Of a DNA stretch of 64,000 nucleotides, positions 21,340 through 32,484 are shown one piece after another. Source of the DNA: Sclerodactyla briareus (Eukaryota; Echinodermata; Holothuroidea; Dendrochirotida; Sclerodactylidae); contig JAODTK010005769.1 of assembly GCA_026419785.1 (NCBI GenBank), forward strand, positions 124,001 to 188,000. The letters run 5' to 3'. A program made the translations under genes and the position numbers. Under the pieces are notes generated by a model. That model did no database searches. It was not told the origin of the DNA and saw only the letters and a program-made list of their open reading frames with translations. The first letter of the stretch is position 1; every line of letters begins with the position of its first letter.

Positions 21340-22560
21340 TATTCGATGACCCTTGTATTAAAAAATGTCGACGTTTCGGCCCGGGTATACGCTTCACTTC
21401 ATGAAAGTTACAATGTTACACTGTGCATGATACTATATACCAAGGTACAACTAGCCCCCGGTTGACAGAATCCGACAGGGATATAACAACCCGATCTGTC
21501 AGTGAGTTATCGGACTAGTTCCGCTTGGCTACCCTTTTCAAGTTTATTCCGTTGGGTGGCAAGTCATTAGTGGGTTATCCAGTATGGCTACAATTGGCTC
21601 CCGTCGTGTTTTGTCACAGTTAGGCAGGCTACTTAACCAAAAGTCAAATTTAGTACAAGAGACCCAAAAATGCTTGCCAAGCGGAGTGTTGTTAGGGGTT
21701 CTTGAATTCTGTATATGTCCTCTGTGTTCTAGTCTTTTAGTTCACCCCCGTTTCACTACATTTGTTTTTGACAGTCTAAGCAGTTATAGATAGATTAAGA
21801 TTTAGCGGTGCACGTGACTGAATCTCAAATCTGATACGTTTGACCAGAAGAGTTACACTTGAAAGGGTGGTCGTTTTTACTGAGGGCGCTACACGTAACG
21901 CAGTTACGTTTGTGGGTACGGTAGCAACCCCTCCTGGCATTAGACCACATTGTGGAGTTTTTTGCCCTCACGAGTAGCCTTCCGCAGATTGGGGGGTTGG
22001 CGGAAAATACTTCATAGTATCCGGCAGTTGCAAAAATGTGAAAGCCTGTTAATTAATCTCCTTGAGAGGCGGGAGGGGGGTTTCTAGTTATGACTAGTGC
22101 GCTTTATCAGTGATTTAGTATTGAACCTTTGTTGAGTTTTTCAAAAGTTCCTCCTGGATTGACTATCAGCCTTCGTGATTTTGCCTCTTACACGATCACG
22201 TGGGTACCCCCCTGGGTGAGATTACTTTCAGGGTTTAAACTGTTGTTCTTTGTCAGTAGCTTCAGAACAAATACATGTGTACCGAAGAGCCTGACTGAGG
22301 ATATGTTATCTAATAATCTTTATCATGGGAAGAGGAGTATCGGAATAAACAGGGTCTGTACACTGGGGTTTAGTATACAAAACTGTCTTGATTATACCCT
22401 CCTCCAGTGTACGAGACAGGTCTAGGAAAGGCAAATGAGTACTCCCAAATTCTGATGTGAATTTAAATACCCCATTATTCAAAATAATATCATTGATTGC
22501 TACAATAAAATTCAATTCATCCACATTGCTACCATATATATAGTGCATTAATTAGGGAAG
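21340..22560 (-). mobile_element. Penelope-like element, reverse transcriptase end and GIY-YIG-type tail
   Basis: On the minus strand, in order: FKFTSEFGSTHLPFLDLS, then EEGIIKTVLYTKPQCTD (22480-22370), matching the end of Penelope-type reverse transcriptases (IKFTSE-x-LPFLDL, then LYRKPTDTH). Next come ILSQALRYTCICSEATD (22310-22255; family IPYSQALRLRRICS), then a cysteine-containing linker (NVTALRVAPS; family NCVTC), then STPNNTPLGKHF-like and SCTKFDFWLSSLPNCDKTRR (21700-21600), placed where the GIY-YIG endonuclease end should be. GTCGACGTTTCGGCCC at 21367-21382 is a phrase often found in Penelope-like element tails. It is frame-shifted and 5'-truncated, antisense in intron 7 of gene A. Confidence 0.75.
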
Positions 22561-23185
22561 TTGATGAATATAGGCCTGTAAAAGCTGGAAAACACCAGTT
22601 ACATAGTTCCGCTAACGGTGTTCACGCGCGCCTGCGTGCACGCGGTAATAGGACCCAACGGAGCACTGTCATGATGAGTAATGACCCCAGACGACCTGGC
22701 GGTTATAACCGTGACAACAACCCGGACTCGCTCAGGCACGTTCATCGATTCTGGTATAAAGAAGTAAGATCTGCAACTTTTTCATCAAGCACGAGTTTGC
22801 CACAGCCCAGACACACGATAGTGTGTTCGAACGCGTGATTACTCCAATGGGTGATTGACATGTTCTTTGCCTTTCTTTTTCGGTTTCTTCGATCATTTCT
22901 TTTAAGATCATGGGATTCTCGAGCTCTCGTGCCATTGCTGGGAAGTTCTCATCACGGGCATCCTTTTCCAGTTATCTGACAGTTGGTTGCTAACTGATGC
23001 CGACGATCTTGAGGTGAGTCCATATACAATAACATGTCTGGTTGATGAATAGCGGGCCAACCAAAGTACCCCACTCTAGGGGAGTGTGAGATTCCACTGT
23101 AGTGTTATGCCTCTACTGTTATGATCCTGTTCCATCTAGGGACACCCATTGACACTCCTCTTTGACGGGCGCATTTAGGTAAGTT
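22561..23185. other. Gene A intron 7, rest
   Basis: No gene or repeat recognised. Two open minus-strand stretches have no match. Confidence 0.4.
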
Positions 23186-23189
23186 ATAG

Positions 23190-23304
23190 CTGTAGACCAC
23201 CTAATTAATAGCGAGTGACTTTGCAGCGAAATTTCCATTCGGCTCAGTTTCTAGCCTTCCTTCCTATCCTCTAGCTCATTCCCATCTTCCATCGGGTCAC
23301 GGTG
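23190..23304 (+). CDS. SLC22 gene A, exon 8 (boundaries approximate)
   Basis: Allowing single-base corrections, 23227-23304 reads AKFSIS, then FLAFLP, then EL-P, R-T-V. This matches the family pattern GKF-IS-A-F--YLY-AELFPT-VR of membrane segment 10 and the loop after it. The donor is probably GTG|gtacaa at 23305. The 5' edge is unclear: TTTGCAG at 23220-23226 could be the acceptor, but the usual length of this exon suggests a start some 30 bases earlier. Confidence 0.5.
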
Positions 23305-23561
23305 GTACAATCACCGTCAACAGTATGATAGTCAGTTTTAGTATAATGCGTAGAGATAGCAGGCCGCTTCCAAGTGACATGACTGAGCAATTTTTTTATT
23401 GTTTTAGACGGTATGCCTCCATTTCCTGTTCAACTGTTCCAGTACTGCTTACGACCCTGCACCCTCCCCTTGTTGTTGTTAGCCGCTGGTTGAGTCGAAT
23501 TTCACCTCCTTATTACGTTGGCACTAAACTCACATATTTGATTTTCTTTCTTTCCATGTAG

Positions 23562-23766
23562 GTCCAGTGGCCTAGCGTTCTTTTTTGTAGCTCCGATTTG
23601 GGGCGTCATGGCCCCACTTCTGCTGATCCTCTTCGAAACATGGGAGAGCCTGCCTTCAGTTATATTCGGGGTTTAACATCCTAGCGGCTGGGTTCCTCTG
23701 CCTTTTCTTCCCGGAACAAGGGCGTGCCCTTACCGGCGACCTGAAGACATGGGGAATTTGTTTCAG
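23562..23766 (+). CDS. SLC22 gene A, exon 9
   Basis: Acceptor TTTCCATGTAG. It reads WGVMAPLLLILFETWESLP, then SVIFGV, then in the next frame SLAAGFLCLFFPE-GRALT. In the family this is membrane segment 11, the short loop W-x-x-LP, segment 12, and the closing FLPET-GR-LP motif. The order and residues are convincing. One indel breaks the frame at GGGGTTTAACATCC and another inside the PET motif. A possible donor is CAG|gtttag at 23767. Confidence 0.8.
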
Positions 23767-23789
23767 GTTTAGTCACGAATTCACCTAGC

Positions 23790-24545
23790 GCCGTTTCCAT
23801 GCCCGCGGGCGGCGGGCGGCCGGGCGGGCGGGCGAGCGGGGGGTTTTGGAAGACTCGTTTCCATGCACGCGGGCGGGCGTTTTTCTCGCGTCACTCACCT
23901 CTTCTCACTTTTCGCGTGTATATGCGCTATATAAGACTTATGTTTCCTATTATTATTATTATTGTTATTATTATTGTTGTCAATTATTATTTATTAATTA
24001 TTATTATTCTCAACACACCGGAACGCATACTGTGTTTAAATCTAAACACCGTTCTGTTCATTTCTGAAAACCCTTGTTCTAAATGTCACATTTACGGCCC
24101 ACTATTAAACTTTCACAATTGAAATGTTTTGGTAATTTAATTAGCATATACTTGACAGTCCAATGTTTGAATATGCAAATATTGGGTTCACATAGGTGTG
24201 GGAGTTGGCCGTTAACAATTAGAGACAATCGTATAAAGACTCATACCTAGTGTTTGAAACCGTTTATGAATGTGTTTGGACATTATTTGAAATACAATTG
24301 TCCTCTACTATCCCTTAATCGGGCTACAAGCCGGTGAGATTGCAGGGAAATCCCCGAATCTATTACGAAATACCACGCGGACACGCGGGCGGCGGAAAAA
24401 TCGCTACTTGACCGATTCGAGAAAACTCCCGCCTGCCCGCCCCCCGCCCGCCCGCCCCGCCCGCTGCATGGAAACGGCTCCAATTGAAAATAAACGATGA
24501 CGCTTTTAGACGCCCGCCCCCCGCTTGCCTGGAAACGCGGCCTTT
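23790..24545. mobile_element. GC-rich inverted-repeat (foldback-like) element
   Basis: The left arm has two direct copies of CGTTTCCATGC-CGCGGGCGGGCG (23790 and 23858). The right arm has their inverse, CCCGCCCGCTGCATGGAAACG at 24456-24477 and a more diverged GCTTGCCTGGAAACGCGG at 24523-24540. The centre is AT-rich with ATT trinucleotide runs (23949-24008). No transposase is visible. The overall form is a 750-base non-autonomous foldback element. Target duplications could not be identified. Confidence 0.6.
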
Positions 24546-24649
24546 TATTGTAACTCTCTCTGCGTCATATATCGACCATTGTGCCATTCAACTGGAAATT
24601 TATGTCAGACAATGCAGTGTCATTTAGTTTTTGGAAGGACGCCTGTGGA

Positions 24650-25120
24650 ATCATTATGAGAATATGACGCAGAGGTGTCAGGTGTCCAAGACCAAACCAG
24701 ACCTTCCTAAGACTTGACTTTTACGGAGTTAGAGACTTTGAAGTTTTCGCATGGGCACACGAGCGCATAGCATCTCTTATGCGATAACAATTATGTCCTA
24801 CACTTGCAACAACCCGCAAATATTCCCCTTTCCTAGCAAAAATTTAAACATACCCATTAGTTCATCATTAAAAAATAAATAGTCTATTAGAGGAGATTGT
24901 TGTAATGGGTTGAGTGGGTGTTTTGATTTTACTTACGCAAGTAGAACTTCGGGCGGAACGTTAATTTTCCTTCCTAACAAACAATGAAATACATCAAATA
25001 TTAACTGTGGTGTCATGCATTATTGCGCAATGGAATACCTTTCCCAACTTTGCTTGTCAGCGGGGTGTACAATCCTGTTCGCTCACTTGACAACAGCCAT
25101 TGGCGACCAACCCGAATACG
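24650..25120 (+). repeat. Dispersed ~550-bp repeat, copy 1 (most diverged)
   Basis: Matches copies at 52550-53090 and 56730-57310. Shared blocks: ACTTGCA-AACCCGCAAATATTCCC, GAGGAGATTGTTGTAATGGGTTG, GTGTCATGCATTATTGCGCAAT. No coding frame is shared among the three copies, so it is a non-coding interspersed repeat. Confidence 0.65.
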
Positions 25121-26140
25121 ACAATTCATTTGCTCACAATACACCTTAGCAAATCAACACAAAGGTTCAGAATTCGACACAATACCCGTCTTCTAAACAA
25201 ATTATTTCATCAGAACACAGGCCGAAACAGCGGAGCGGGACAAAGTTAAAGGAAGCTGCGGCAGACGAGAAGAGGAGGAGAGCCAGAGGAGATGATGGAG
25301 GCAGAGCACGCCCGTTACGAGGACAAACAAATTAAACATGTTTGCAAGTAGACTATTTCGTAGAACAATACTGCCTATGTGTATTAGGGTCCCAAGGGGG
25401 GGTATGTTTGTATGTAACACTCTCGTCCAGAACGGTTATCTGAAGAAAGCAAGGGTATATCAAGCTCATATTCAGCCTGTAGCTCCGTCATTTGGTGTAA
25501 ATGAACCCTAGTGCTTGCTTATTGTAAAAGATGCGGCTATTGCCCGTATCCAAGTCCGGGTCGTCCCTGGACCATTGTCTCAAATATATCTCAATTTTTT
25601 GGGGAGAGATGCAATCATTGAAAAAAATGAGGATGGTTCCAGAGGCCAATCGGGCAACTTCTTACAAAGATATCCCCTAGGGCTGACGACAACTCTAATC
25701 CTAACGAGGCGTACAACTAAATAATTAATACGCAATGCGAACAGCCAATGAGGAAATGAGGAATACACGCGCATTAGCTGATCAAAAGGATAAATGGTGG
25801 TCGAGCCACAATGTCTCTGCTTCCGCGCAATGTAAATTGTGATGAGGAAGGCCACAACAGTTAAACACAATGGAAAATATTGTATCACGCTATCGGGGAG
25901 CTCTGTCCCGCTTCCTCCCCGTCGGGTAACGGATGAAGAATCTGCCGGGATATCCCCAATGAAAGTTCGAAAAAATCAAGGTTTGTTTCTGACGGTGGAA
26001 GTACCGATACGTCGGGTGTGTAAAATAATAAAAGAATGCGTAGAGGAGCGGTGCAGACTCTCATTGGCTATGACATCCCTCTCCCCGACTCACTTGTTCG
26101 TCCCCCTTCACCCACTTTCCACAAATCCCTGCTGAGAAAA
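25121..26140. other. Gene A intron 9, middle
   Basis: A purine-rich open block at 25233-25330 after an ACACAG acceptor-like site can be read as a charged, coiled-coil-like peptide (RRGGEPEEMMEAEHARYEDK). No homologous partner was found, so it is only noted. Nothing else is recognised. Confidence 0.35.
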
Positions 26141-26147
26141 ATGTTAT

Positions 26148-26232
26148 CTATAATATATTATATATATACATATCTTATAGAATATTATATATATATATAT
26201 ATATATAATATATATATATATCTATATATATA

Positions 26233-26283
<51 letters not shown>

Positions 26284-26290
26284 TTATATA
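26148..26290. repeat. TA microsatellite
   Basis: About 140 bases of TA units with sporadic TAA/TCT interruptions. Confidence 0.95.
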
Positions 26291-26587
26291 ATAAGGAGCT
26301 GAACAGTTAATGTAAAATGAAAAAGTAATTATCAAGAAAGGTTGTGGTTCCAAAGGGGGTAAACTGAGGTGTAAGTTGTGGTGTAAAATGAAAAATTAAG
26401 TATCAATAAGGGTGTGGTTCAAAGAGGGTAAGCTGGGGTCACGTTACATTTTCACGCAAAAGTTTATGCAAACATCACATTATGATAATACTACTATGAC
26501 AGAACCACGTTAAATTCGTACTTTCCTGAATTTCCAAAGTCATAAATCCTAGCAATTCTCGGAGAGTAGGACACACTCATTGTATAG

Positions 26588-26745
26588 CGAGAAGTGCAAG
26601 TGTGCAGGCTGCAGAATAACTCGCCAGTGAAGAAGCCAAGTTCACTCTATGTGAATCAACAGCAACAGCGCTCACGCGCGAAACCACGGTGGACGCGGGG
26701 GCACCTACAGGCCCGATCGTGTATGAGGGTGTATGCACGTCTTGA
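26588..26745 (+). CDS. Probable last exon of SLC22 gene A
   Basis: Acceptor TTGTATAG, open in one frame to a TGA at 26743-26745 except for one TAA at 26617-26619. It reads SASVQAAE, then LASEEAKFTLCESTATALTR, then ETTVDAGAPTGPIVYEGVCT and stop. The polar, Ser/Thr/Glu-rich composition is typical of the cytoplasmic C-terminal tail that follows membrane segment 12 and the PET motif in SLC22 proteins. The position, 2.8 kb after exon 9 in the same orientation, fits. Tails are not conserved in sequence, so the call rests on frame, splice site and position. The lone stop may be a base error. Confidence 0.45.
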
Positions 26746-28640
26746 TTCGCCCGACGACAGAATACCACTACATTTATGGCATCTCGGAGATCCTGGAGGC
26801 TTTGAATCGAAATGATTTCGAGTGGCAGGAAAATGATGACAAGAATTTTAGGAAAGGGAAAAACGGAATTGAATACACAGATTCATATCCCAATTGTAAT
26901 GTAACGTGTGGGATACTGTCCGAACTTTAGTGATGAATTTTGACCGAATTTTAATTCATCAAAGGAATTTGGAGGGAAAATCCTCCTAGTACGACTAGTT
27001 GTAACCTAAATTATCGGGAGTGAAGTTTTCGATTTCGCCTGACTCCTCCCCTTCTTCATTGTACATCCTGACTGTCTTCCCAGCTCTCAATCGATCGACG
27101 GAACAGTTTCTAAATTGAAACAGGATGTGATCATTTACTTTTCTTCATTGAATTACGTCTAGCAAATTATTAGTTATAAAAGTTTAGACGTTCTTTACAT
27201 GTGGATGAGGAAGTGGTGAAACTATTGAGGGTTATACAGAAGGGGGACGTGGTACAAGTTTGTTCGATGGTATGTAGCGGAAAACGACTTCGCAAGTGCT
27301 TGTAGTTGGGGAGTTGGTATAGTACGGTCCCCAGGGGCCTATTCGCCTGTATCAAATAGGATTTTTGTACTCACGGGGCAATAGCTCAGTTCCACGACAC
27401 TGGCTCTTTCACAGTAACTATTCAGTAAAGCGCTTTAAATTTTTTTTTGCCTATTCCACGTAACAGTAACCATATTAAGTGCTATTATTGCAACGATTTC
27501 GTTACGTCTAAACACTAGAGCGATAAGTCTATGAGTACAATTATCCTCATAACGTCATCATTGCTAGCTGCCCTCCTGTCAAAACAAGAATGGATGAAGG
27601 TAGGATTCCATAAGTGCTGATGCGGGGTGCGGTACGGAATGTAAATCGAATTGGTCATTGAATGAGGAGCGAATGAAGTGAAATAAAGGTTTAATGATGA
27701 CAAAAAACAACTTCGAATTACACCAGCTAATGTATACGGGGGGGGCCATGGATTGAATCCATTTGCGATATGAAGCAGCAGCAACGCCACATGAGTACAG
27801 GTTGTCATTTTGCCTACGCGTGCCCATGCCATTCTATATGGAAACACTTCTGCCCCAATGGGAACTATCTCCACCTCTTGGCCACAAATGAGGGAATTTG
27901 GCATGTATAGAGTCGGCCGCATCCCGCACACGCCCTTATGGAATCCTACCTTGATCTATATACAGTTCACAGTACAGTAAAAGCGACAAGTTCCTATTCG
28001 AAGCAAGGGAACAGATTTTCCTGTTTAACCTGTTCATTTTTTCGATATTCTGCCGACCTACACAGTCGTTGGGGGGAACAGGCTGCACACAGCACCTAGC
28101 CGCAATCCAGACACCCAGCCCAAGCCCACCATCCTATAATAGTCAGGGAGCCAAAATGCTAATCGGAGATCCCTACGAAAGGATGTAGAGAGTTCATACT
28201 TGCAACGGAGGGGTTGCATCTGGACCAGGATTATCTCTAAGTTTGGGGTCAGGGCCAAGGTCACCTGAGGTCAACGTAGAAGCCCAAATTCTAAATCACG
28301 CGACATGAGAGGAGTCACGTGTGGCAAATCCGTTCAACACGACGAATCTATAGACTGGAGTATACCAGTAATCCAACCACTTGGAATGCATAGACAGAAC
28401 AACTCAGGAATACTACACAAGAACCCAAGGGCTCAGTGACTCCTTTGCTGCGCACTGAACGACTGAAGGATCAATTATATTTGGACTGTAAAATTTGCGT
28501 AGACCTTCGGCCTGAACTCAAAACGATAAGGATCATCTACTCCAAATGGCAACCCTCGTGCCAAGTATGAAGTTTGTACATCTTCAGTTGCACAGTTATC
28601 ATGCTCAAACTTTTTCAGACTTGACCCGTTGACCTCCGTT
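26746..28640. other. Downstream flank of gene A
   Basis: No gene recognised. Around 28200-28290 and 28500-28680 there are GGTCA-type phrases (GGTCAGGGCCAAGGTCACC; TTGACCTCCGTTGACCTTGG) and CAAGTATGAAGTTTGTAC, which resemble degraded units of the 311-bp repeat. Confidence 0.45.
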
Positions 28641-28708
28641 GACCTTGGACCTCACTAAACAATGATAATCATATACTTATAAAGCAACCATGGCCAAGTA
28701 TGATCTAT

Positions 28709-29137
28709 CTACATTAATTTGGTTGCACAGTTCACTGAAATGGAATGAGGCTCTGTCAAACCTGTTACACTGTGTGAGCCTTCTCCACCGATGGTCCTGA
28801 TGAAACCGTGGCTCACATACGACGGTCTGCGCGGGCGGAGGTCGCCAGGAAGCTTGTATAGGACTAGGCATAACAACGTGGCGGCCGCGTAGCATCCGCG
28901 ATAGGTCAGAACTACGGTATCCAACAGAGAGGTCAACACGTGGCTCCGAAGCCAACGATGTGAAACGAGAAGGCCAAGATCGTCGGGGACTTCGAGTACG
29001 AACAGAAGCAGACCCGACCTGATAGAGTGGACAGGAAACGAGGGAAATACAATAACCGACAATTGATGGCCATTTGGACGAGATCCCTGGGAAACCCGGA
29101 GTACGCTCGCTAACAATAGTAGATCCTGCGAAGGCAA
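28709..29137 (-). other. Unassigned open reading frame of 142 codons
   Basis: A GC-richer island with a long minus-strand open frame (RSGLLLFVLEVPDDLGLLVS, then a basic C-terminal half). I recognise no domain, no splice sites fit it to the neighbouring gene, and there is no second copy in the window. It could be part of an old mobile element or chance. Confidence 0.2.
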
Positions 29138-29158
29138 AAGGAAGCTATGAGTCCTGTC

Positions 29159-29234
29159 GTGCGTAGGTGTGTGTTGTGTGTTGTGGTGTGTGTGGTGTGT
29201 GTGTGTGTGTGTTGTGGGTGTGTTGTGTGTGTTA
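29159..29234. repeat. GT microsatellite
   Basis: GT units interrupted by TTG and GGG. Confidence 0.95.
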
Positions 29235-29519
29235 TCCCTCTCACTCGTATATACACTTGTAGTTAGTTACATGAAGTCCAGGTTAATAAGTCAGCCAAGA
29301 CATAGTACCAGGCCGTCACTCCATAAAGTTTGCTGTTGAACACGACCAAGTGCGTTTACGTATATCTCAATCAAAATTCCGAATTGATGAGGGCAAGAAA
29401 ATGACTACGATCAAGCAAACGACGGCAACCAGGTTAGGGTATGGGTACGTCCAATATCACAAACCGTCAGAAGAGAGATCGAGTCGGAAATGTCAGTTTG
29501 ACATGTTGGAGTACTACAC

Positions 29520-29645
29520 GTTTATCTATCGATCTATATATCTACTATCTATCTATCGATCTATATATCTATCTATCTATCTATCTATCTATCCATCCAT
29601 CCATCCATCCATCCATCCATCCATCCATCCAGCCATCCACCATCC
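29520..29645. repeat. ATCT then ATCC microsatellite
   Basis: TCTA-type units (29520-29590) change to CATC/ATCC units (29590-29645). Confidence 0.95.
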
Positions 29646-29749
29646 ATCTTGTCCAACATTTGATTGTAATTTGCCACTCCAATCTACGGTGTATATGGAT
29701 CATGAATAACTTGGTCAAAATGATCACTGAGTTGAGGGGCATCCGGGTT

Positions 29750-31330
29750 GTTCAGGTAGTTTAGTCCAAAGGTCATCTAGGGGTCAATTTTGGCCATTTT
29801 TGCGAAAAACTGCAAAATTCTACTCCTCCTGCATTTTCATCGGATTTTCATGAAACCGGTCAGTATTTTCGGTGATCAATGTTTCATACGAGGTGTGCAG
29901 GAATTTGAGGTCAAAGGTCATCTATAGGTCATTTGGCCGAAAAAGGTGATTTTTGTGGTAAACGAACAAAAGCTTCTTCTTCTTACAGATGAATGATGAT
30001 CGTGTGATAGTGATCAGTATTTCATGACTCACTAATGGTACGTACGGGATGTTCAGGAATTTGAGGTCAAAGGTCATCTAGGGGTCAATTTTGGCCATTT
30101 CGTTCAAACGGTCAAGCGGCTTCTTCTCCTACAGTTCAAAGAGGATGTCATAAAACTTAGTCAGTATTGTCGGTGACTAATATTACATACGGGATGTTCA
30201 GGAATTTGAGGTCAAAGGTCATCTAGGGTCATTTTTGGCCAAAAAGCTCATTTTTTGGGTCAAACAAACAAAACGCTTCTTCTCCCAGAGATTGTATTGG
30301 ATATAATTAAAAAAAATTAATTAAAATCCACCCTGCCTTCTTGTATAGCGCTTTCCCACGTCGTAGACGTTCTCAAGCGCATTAACAGATATTCCCGATC
30401 ACAGGAACCGGTACGCTCTTCGACAATCCGGAGAGTATAAGTTGCTGCCATTGCAGGCGCAGATTGGTCTCAAATTCCTCACAGGTTTCCCCCTATCGCC
30501 TGGGTTGGGGTGAGGCAGTGGAGGACAAATTACCTTGCCCAATGGGACCCGGATGGTTAATCGGTCATTGGATTCGAACTCGCAGCCTTTCGATCACCAG
30601 TCCTAAGCTCTACTCTACCAACCGAGCTAATCCGAGCTAATCCATCTCCATGGATGATCGTGATAGTTGGTCAGTATTATCATTGACCAATTGTACATAC
30701 GGGATGTTCAGGAATTTGAGGTCAAAGGTCATCTAGGGGTCAATTTTGGCCATTTCGTTCAAACGGTCAAGCGGCTTCTTCTCCTATGGGAACAGATCGG
30801 ACTATCTAAAAATTGTCAGTATGGAGTCATTGACCATTGTTACTTATGTGTTGTTCGGAAATTCGAGGTCAAAGGTCATCTAGGGGTCAATTTTGGCCAT
30901 TTTGTTCAAATGGTCAAGCTGCTCTCTTTCCTACAGAATAATTGGATTGACCATAGAAAGTGTTTGTGTAATCATTGACCAGTGATACATATGGAGTGTC
31001 AGAATTTGAGGTCAAAGGTCATCTAGGGGTCATTTTTGGTGTCCAACGAGTCAAAACGGCTTCTTCTTCCGCGATTGAATTGGATGGTCATGATGGTTGA
31101 TCATTATTATCATTGACCAATTGTACATACGGGATGTTCAGGAATTTGAGGTCAAAGGTCATCTAGGGGTCACTTTCTTGCCATTATTTCGAGAACTGAG
31201 AAATGCTTCTCTCCCTACAGTTCAATCAGATGGGGTTCATGAACTTGGTTCATATTATCAGTGACCAAATGTACATATGGGATGTTCAGGAATTCGAGGT
31301 CAAAGGTCATTTAGGTCATTTCGTCCAAAA
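29750..31330 (+). repeat. Tandem array of a ~145-bp unit, each with a DR1 nuclear-receptor motif
   Basis: The unit reads about CATACGGGATGTTCAGGAAT, then TTGAGGTCAAAGGTCATCTA, then GGGGTCAATTTTGGCCATTT, then a GCTTCTTCTCCTACAG pyrimidine stretch and a variable part with ATTGACCA. The exact 13-mer AGGTCAAAGGTCA starts at 29908, 30064, 30209, 30719, 30866, 31009, 31149 and 31297; a degenerate copy is at 29762. Steps are 156, 145, 510, 147, 143, 140 and 148 bases. The long step holds a SINE. AGGTCA repeated with one spacer base is the DR1 format bound by HNF4, RXR homodimers and PPAR-RXR. Conservation of the motif exceeds that of the rest of the unit. Confidence 0.9.
30310..30643 (-). mobile_element. 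tRNA-derived SINE inserted in the 145-bp array
   Basis: On the minus strand it begins with a tRNA-like head: box A TTAGCTCGGTTGGTAGAG, box B GGCTGCGAGTTCGAATCC. It continues through a body (CACCCCAACCCAGGCGATAG; ACTTATACTCTCCGGA) to a tail (GAGAACGTCTACGACGT, GAAAGCGCTATACAAG). The same family is on the plus strand at 38889-39200. It interrupts the regular spacing of the array, so it inserted after the array formed. Confidence 0.9.
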
Positions 31331-31479
31331 AGTGCCATTTATGGGTCAAACAGATCAAAACGCTTTCCCCCCCTCCCATTATCATGAAAGTTGGTCATTA
31401 GAGAGTATGACATTTCCAAATACAAAATGCACATGGTGGTGGCTAACAGAGAGGAGAAGATCATGACCAGAAAGCCCCA

Positions 31480-32425
31480 AAAGGCTCATTGAATCTTGCT
31501 CTTTCTGACAACTTATATCCAGACCCGCAAGGGCACAATGGGAGATTGTACCAGCTCATTATAGGCAACATCAAGTCTGACCAATTTCCTCTTTTTCCAA
31601 CCAACGCAACAAGGGTTCCTGTCTCTTGATAAGAAATCGCACACTAAATTTCACGGTATTCTCAAGACTTTGACCTCTGGTGACCTCAGATGACGCTTGG
31701 AACCTGACCCCAACACAATAGGTTCATGATCTCCTGGGGAACACACCTTCCACGTATGAGCTTCATCCATCCAGCGGGGTCGAGGTATCCTTGTTTACAA
31801 TCCAAAATTGGCTGAAATATTGACTTTCACAAATTTCCTGCATGTTTGACCAAATTGCACCCGCCGACCTATACCAAAAACAATAGGGTTCCTGTGCACC
31901 CCATAAGGAAGCTACAAATCAAATTTCAACCTGATCTGACCAACCATCCTGGACTTATCGTGTTTACAAGATGTTCAGCCTTTGACCTCTGGTGACCTCA
32001 GATGAACTCTAACCTGACCCCAAAACAATAGGGTTCATTTACTCATCATGGGGAACACGCATACCAAGTATGAGCTTCATCCATCCAGGTGGGGTCGAGT
32101 TATCGTGTTTACAAGCCAAAATTGGCCAAAATATCGACTTTTCACAATGTTCTATTTTTGACCAAAATTCACCCCGACCTATACCAAAAACAATAGGGTT
32201 CCTGTGCACCCCATAAGGAAGCTACAAATCAAATTTCAACCTGATTTGACCAACCATTCTGGAATTCATAGTTGTTTCCAAGCTGGTCGCCTTTGACCTC
32301 TGGTGACCTCAGATGAACTCTAACCTGACCCCAAAACAATAGGGTTCATGTACTCATCATGGGGGAAACCACATACCAAGTATGAGCTTCATCCATCCAG
32401 GTGGGGTCGAGTTATCATGTTTACA
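31480..32425 (+). repeat. Tandem array of a ~311-bp unit with DR4 half-sites, three units
   Basis: The unit reads about TTTGACCTCTGGTGACCTCA, then CCCAAAACAATAGGGTTCAT, then TACCAAGTATGAGCTTCATC, then GGGTCGAGTTATCGTGTTTA, then AAAATTGGCCAAAATATCGA, then CACCCCGACCTATACC, then a second AACAATAGGGTTCCTGTGCA. TGACCT pairs spaced by CTGG start at 31671, 31983 and 32294 (steps 312 and 311). TGACCT-n4-TGACCT is the DR4 format. It directly follows the 145-bp array and ends at a CA microsatellite. Confidence 0.9.
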
Positions 32426-32429
32426 AGCA

Positions 32430-32447
32430 GCGTCACATACACACACA

Positions 32448-32484
<37 letters not shown>

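Noticed and set aside
26148-26290. Tyr-Ile repeat peptides across TA tracts (also 59848-59985 and 63417-63517)
   Set aside because: Translation of a TA microsatellite, not a protein.
27378-27420. AATAGCTCAGTT phrase resembling a tRNA A box
   Set aside because: No B box within the expected distance and no cloverleaf pairing.
28709-29137. 142-codon minus-strand frame as a host gene
   Set aside because: Listed only as unassigned. No start context, domain or second copy supports a gene call.
29520-29645. Repetitive open frames across tetranucleotide repeats (also 3676-3815)
   Set aside because: Microsatellites are open in several frames by nature. Peptides such as YLSIYLSI carry no evidence of coding.
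31480-32425. CRISPR-like array
   Set aside because: Direct repeats are long, contiguous and diverged, without unique spacers, and the context is a eukaryotic intron-bearing gene region. Satellite-type tandem repeat.
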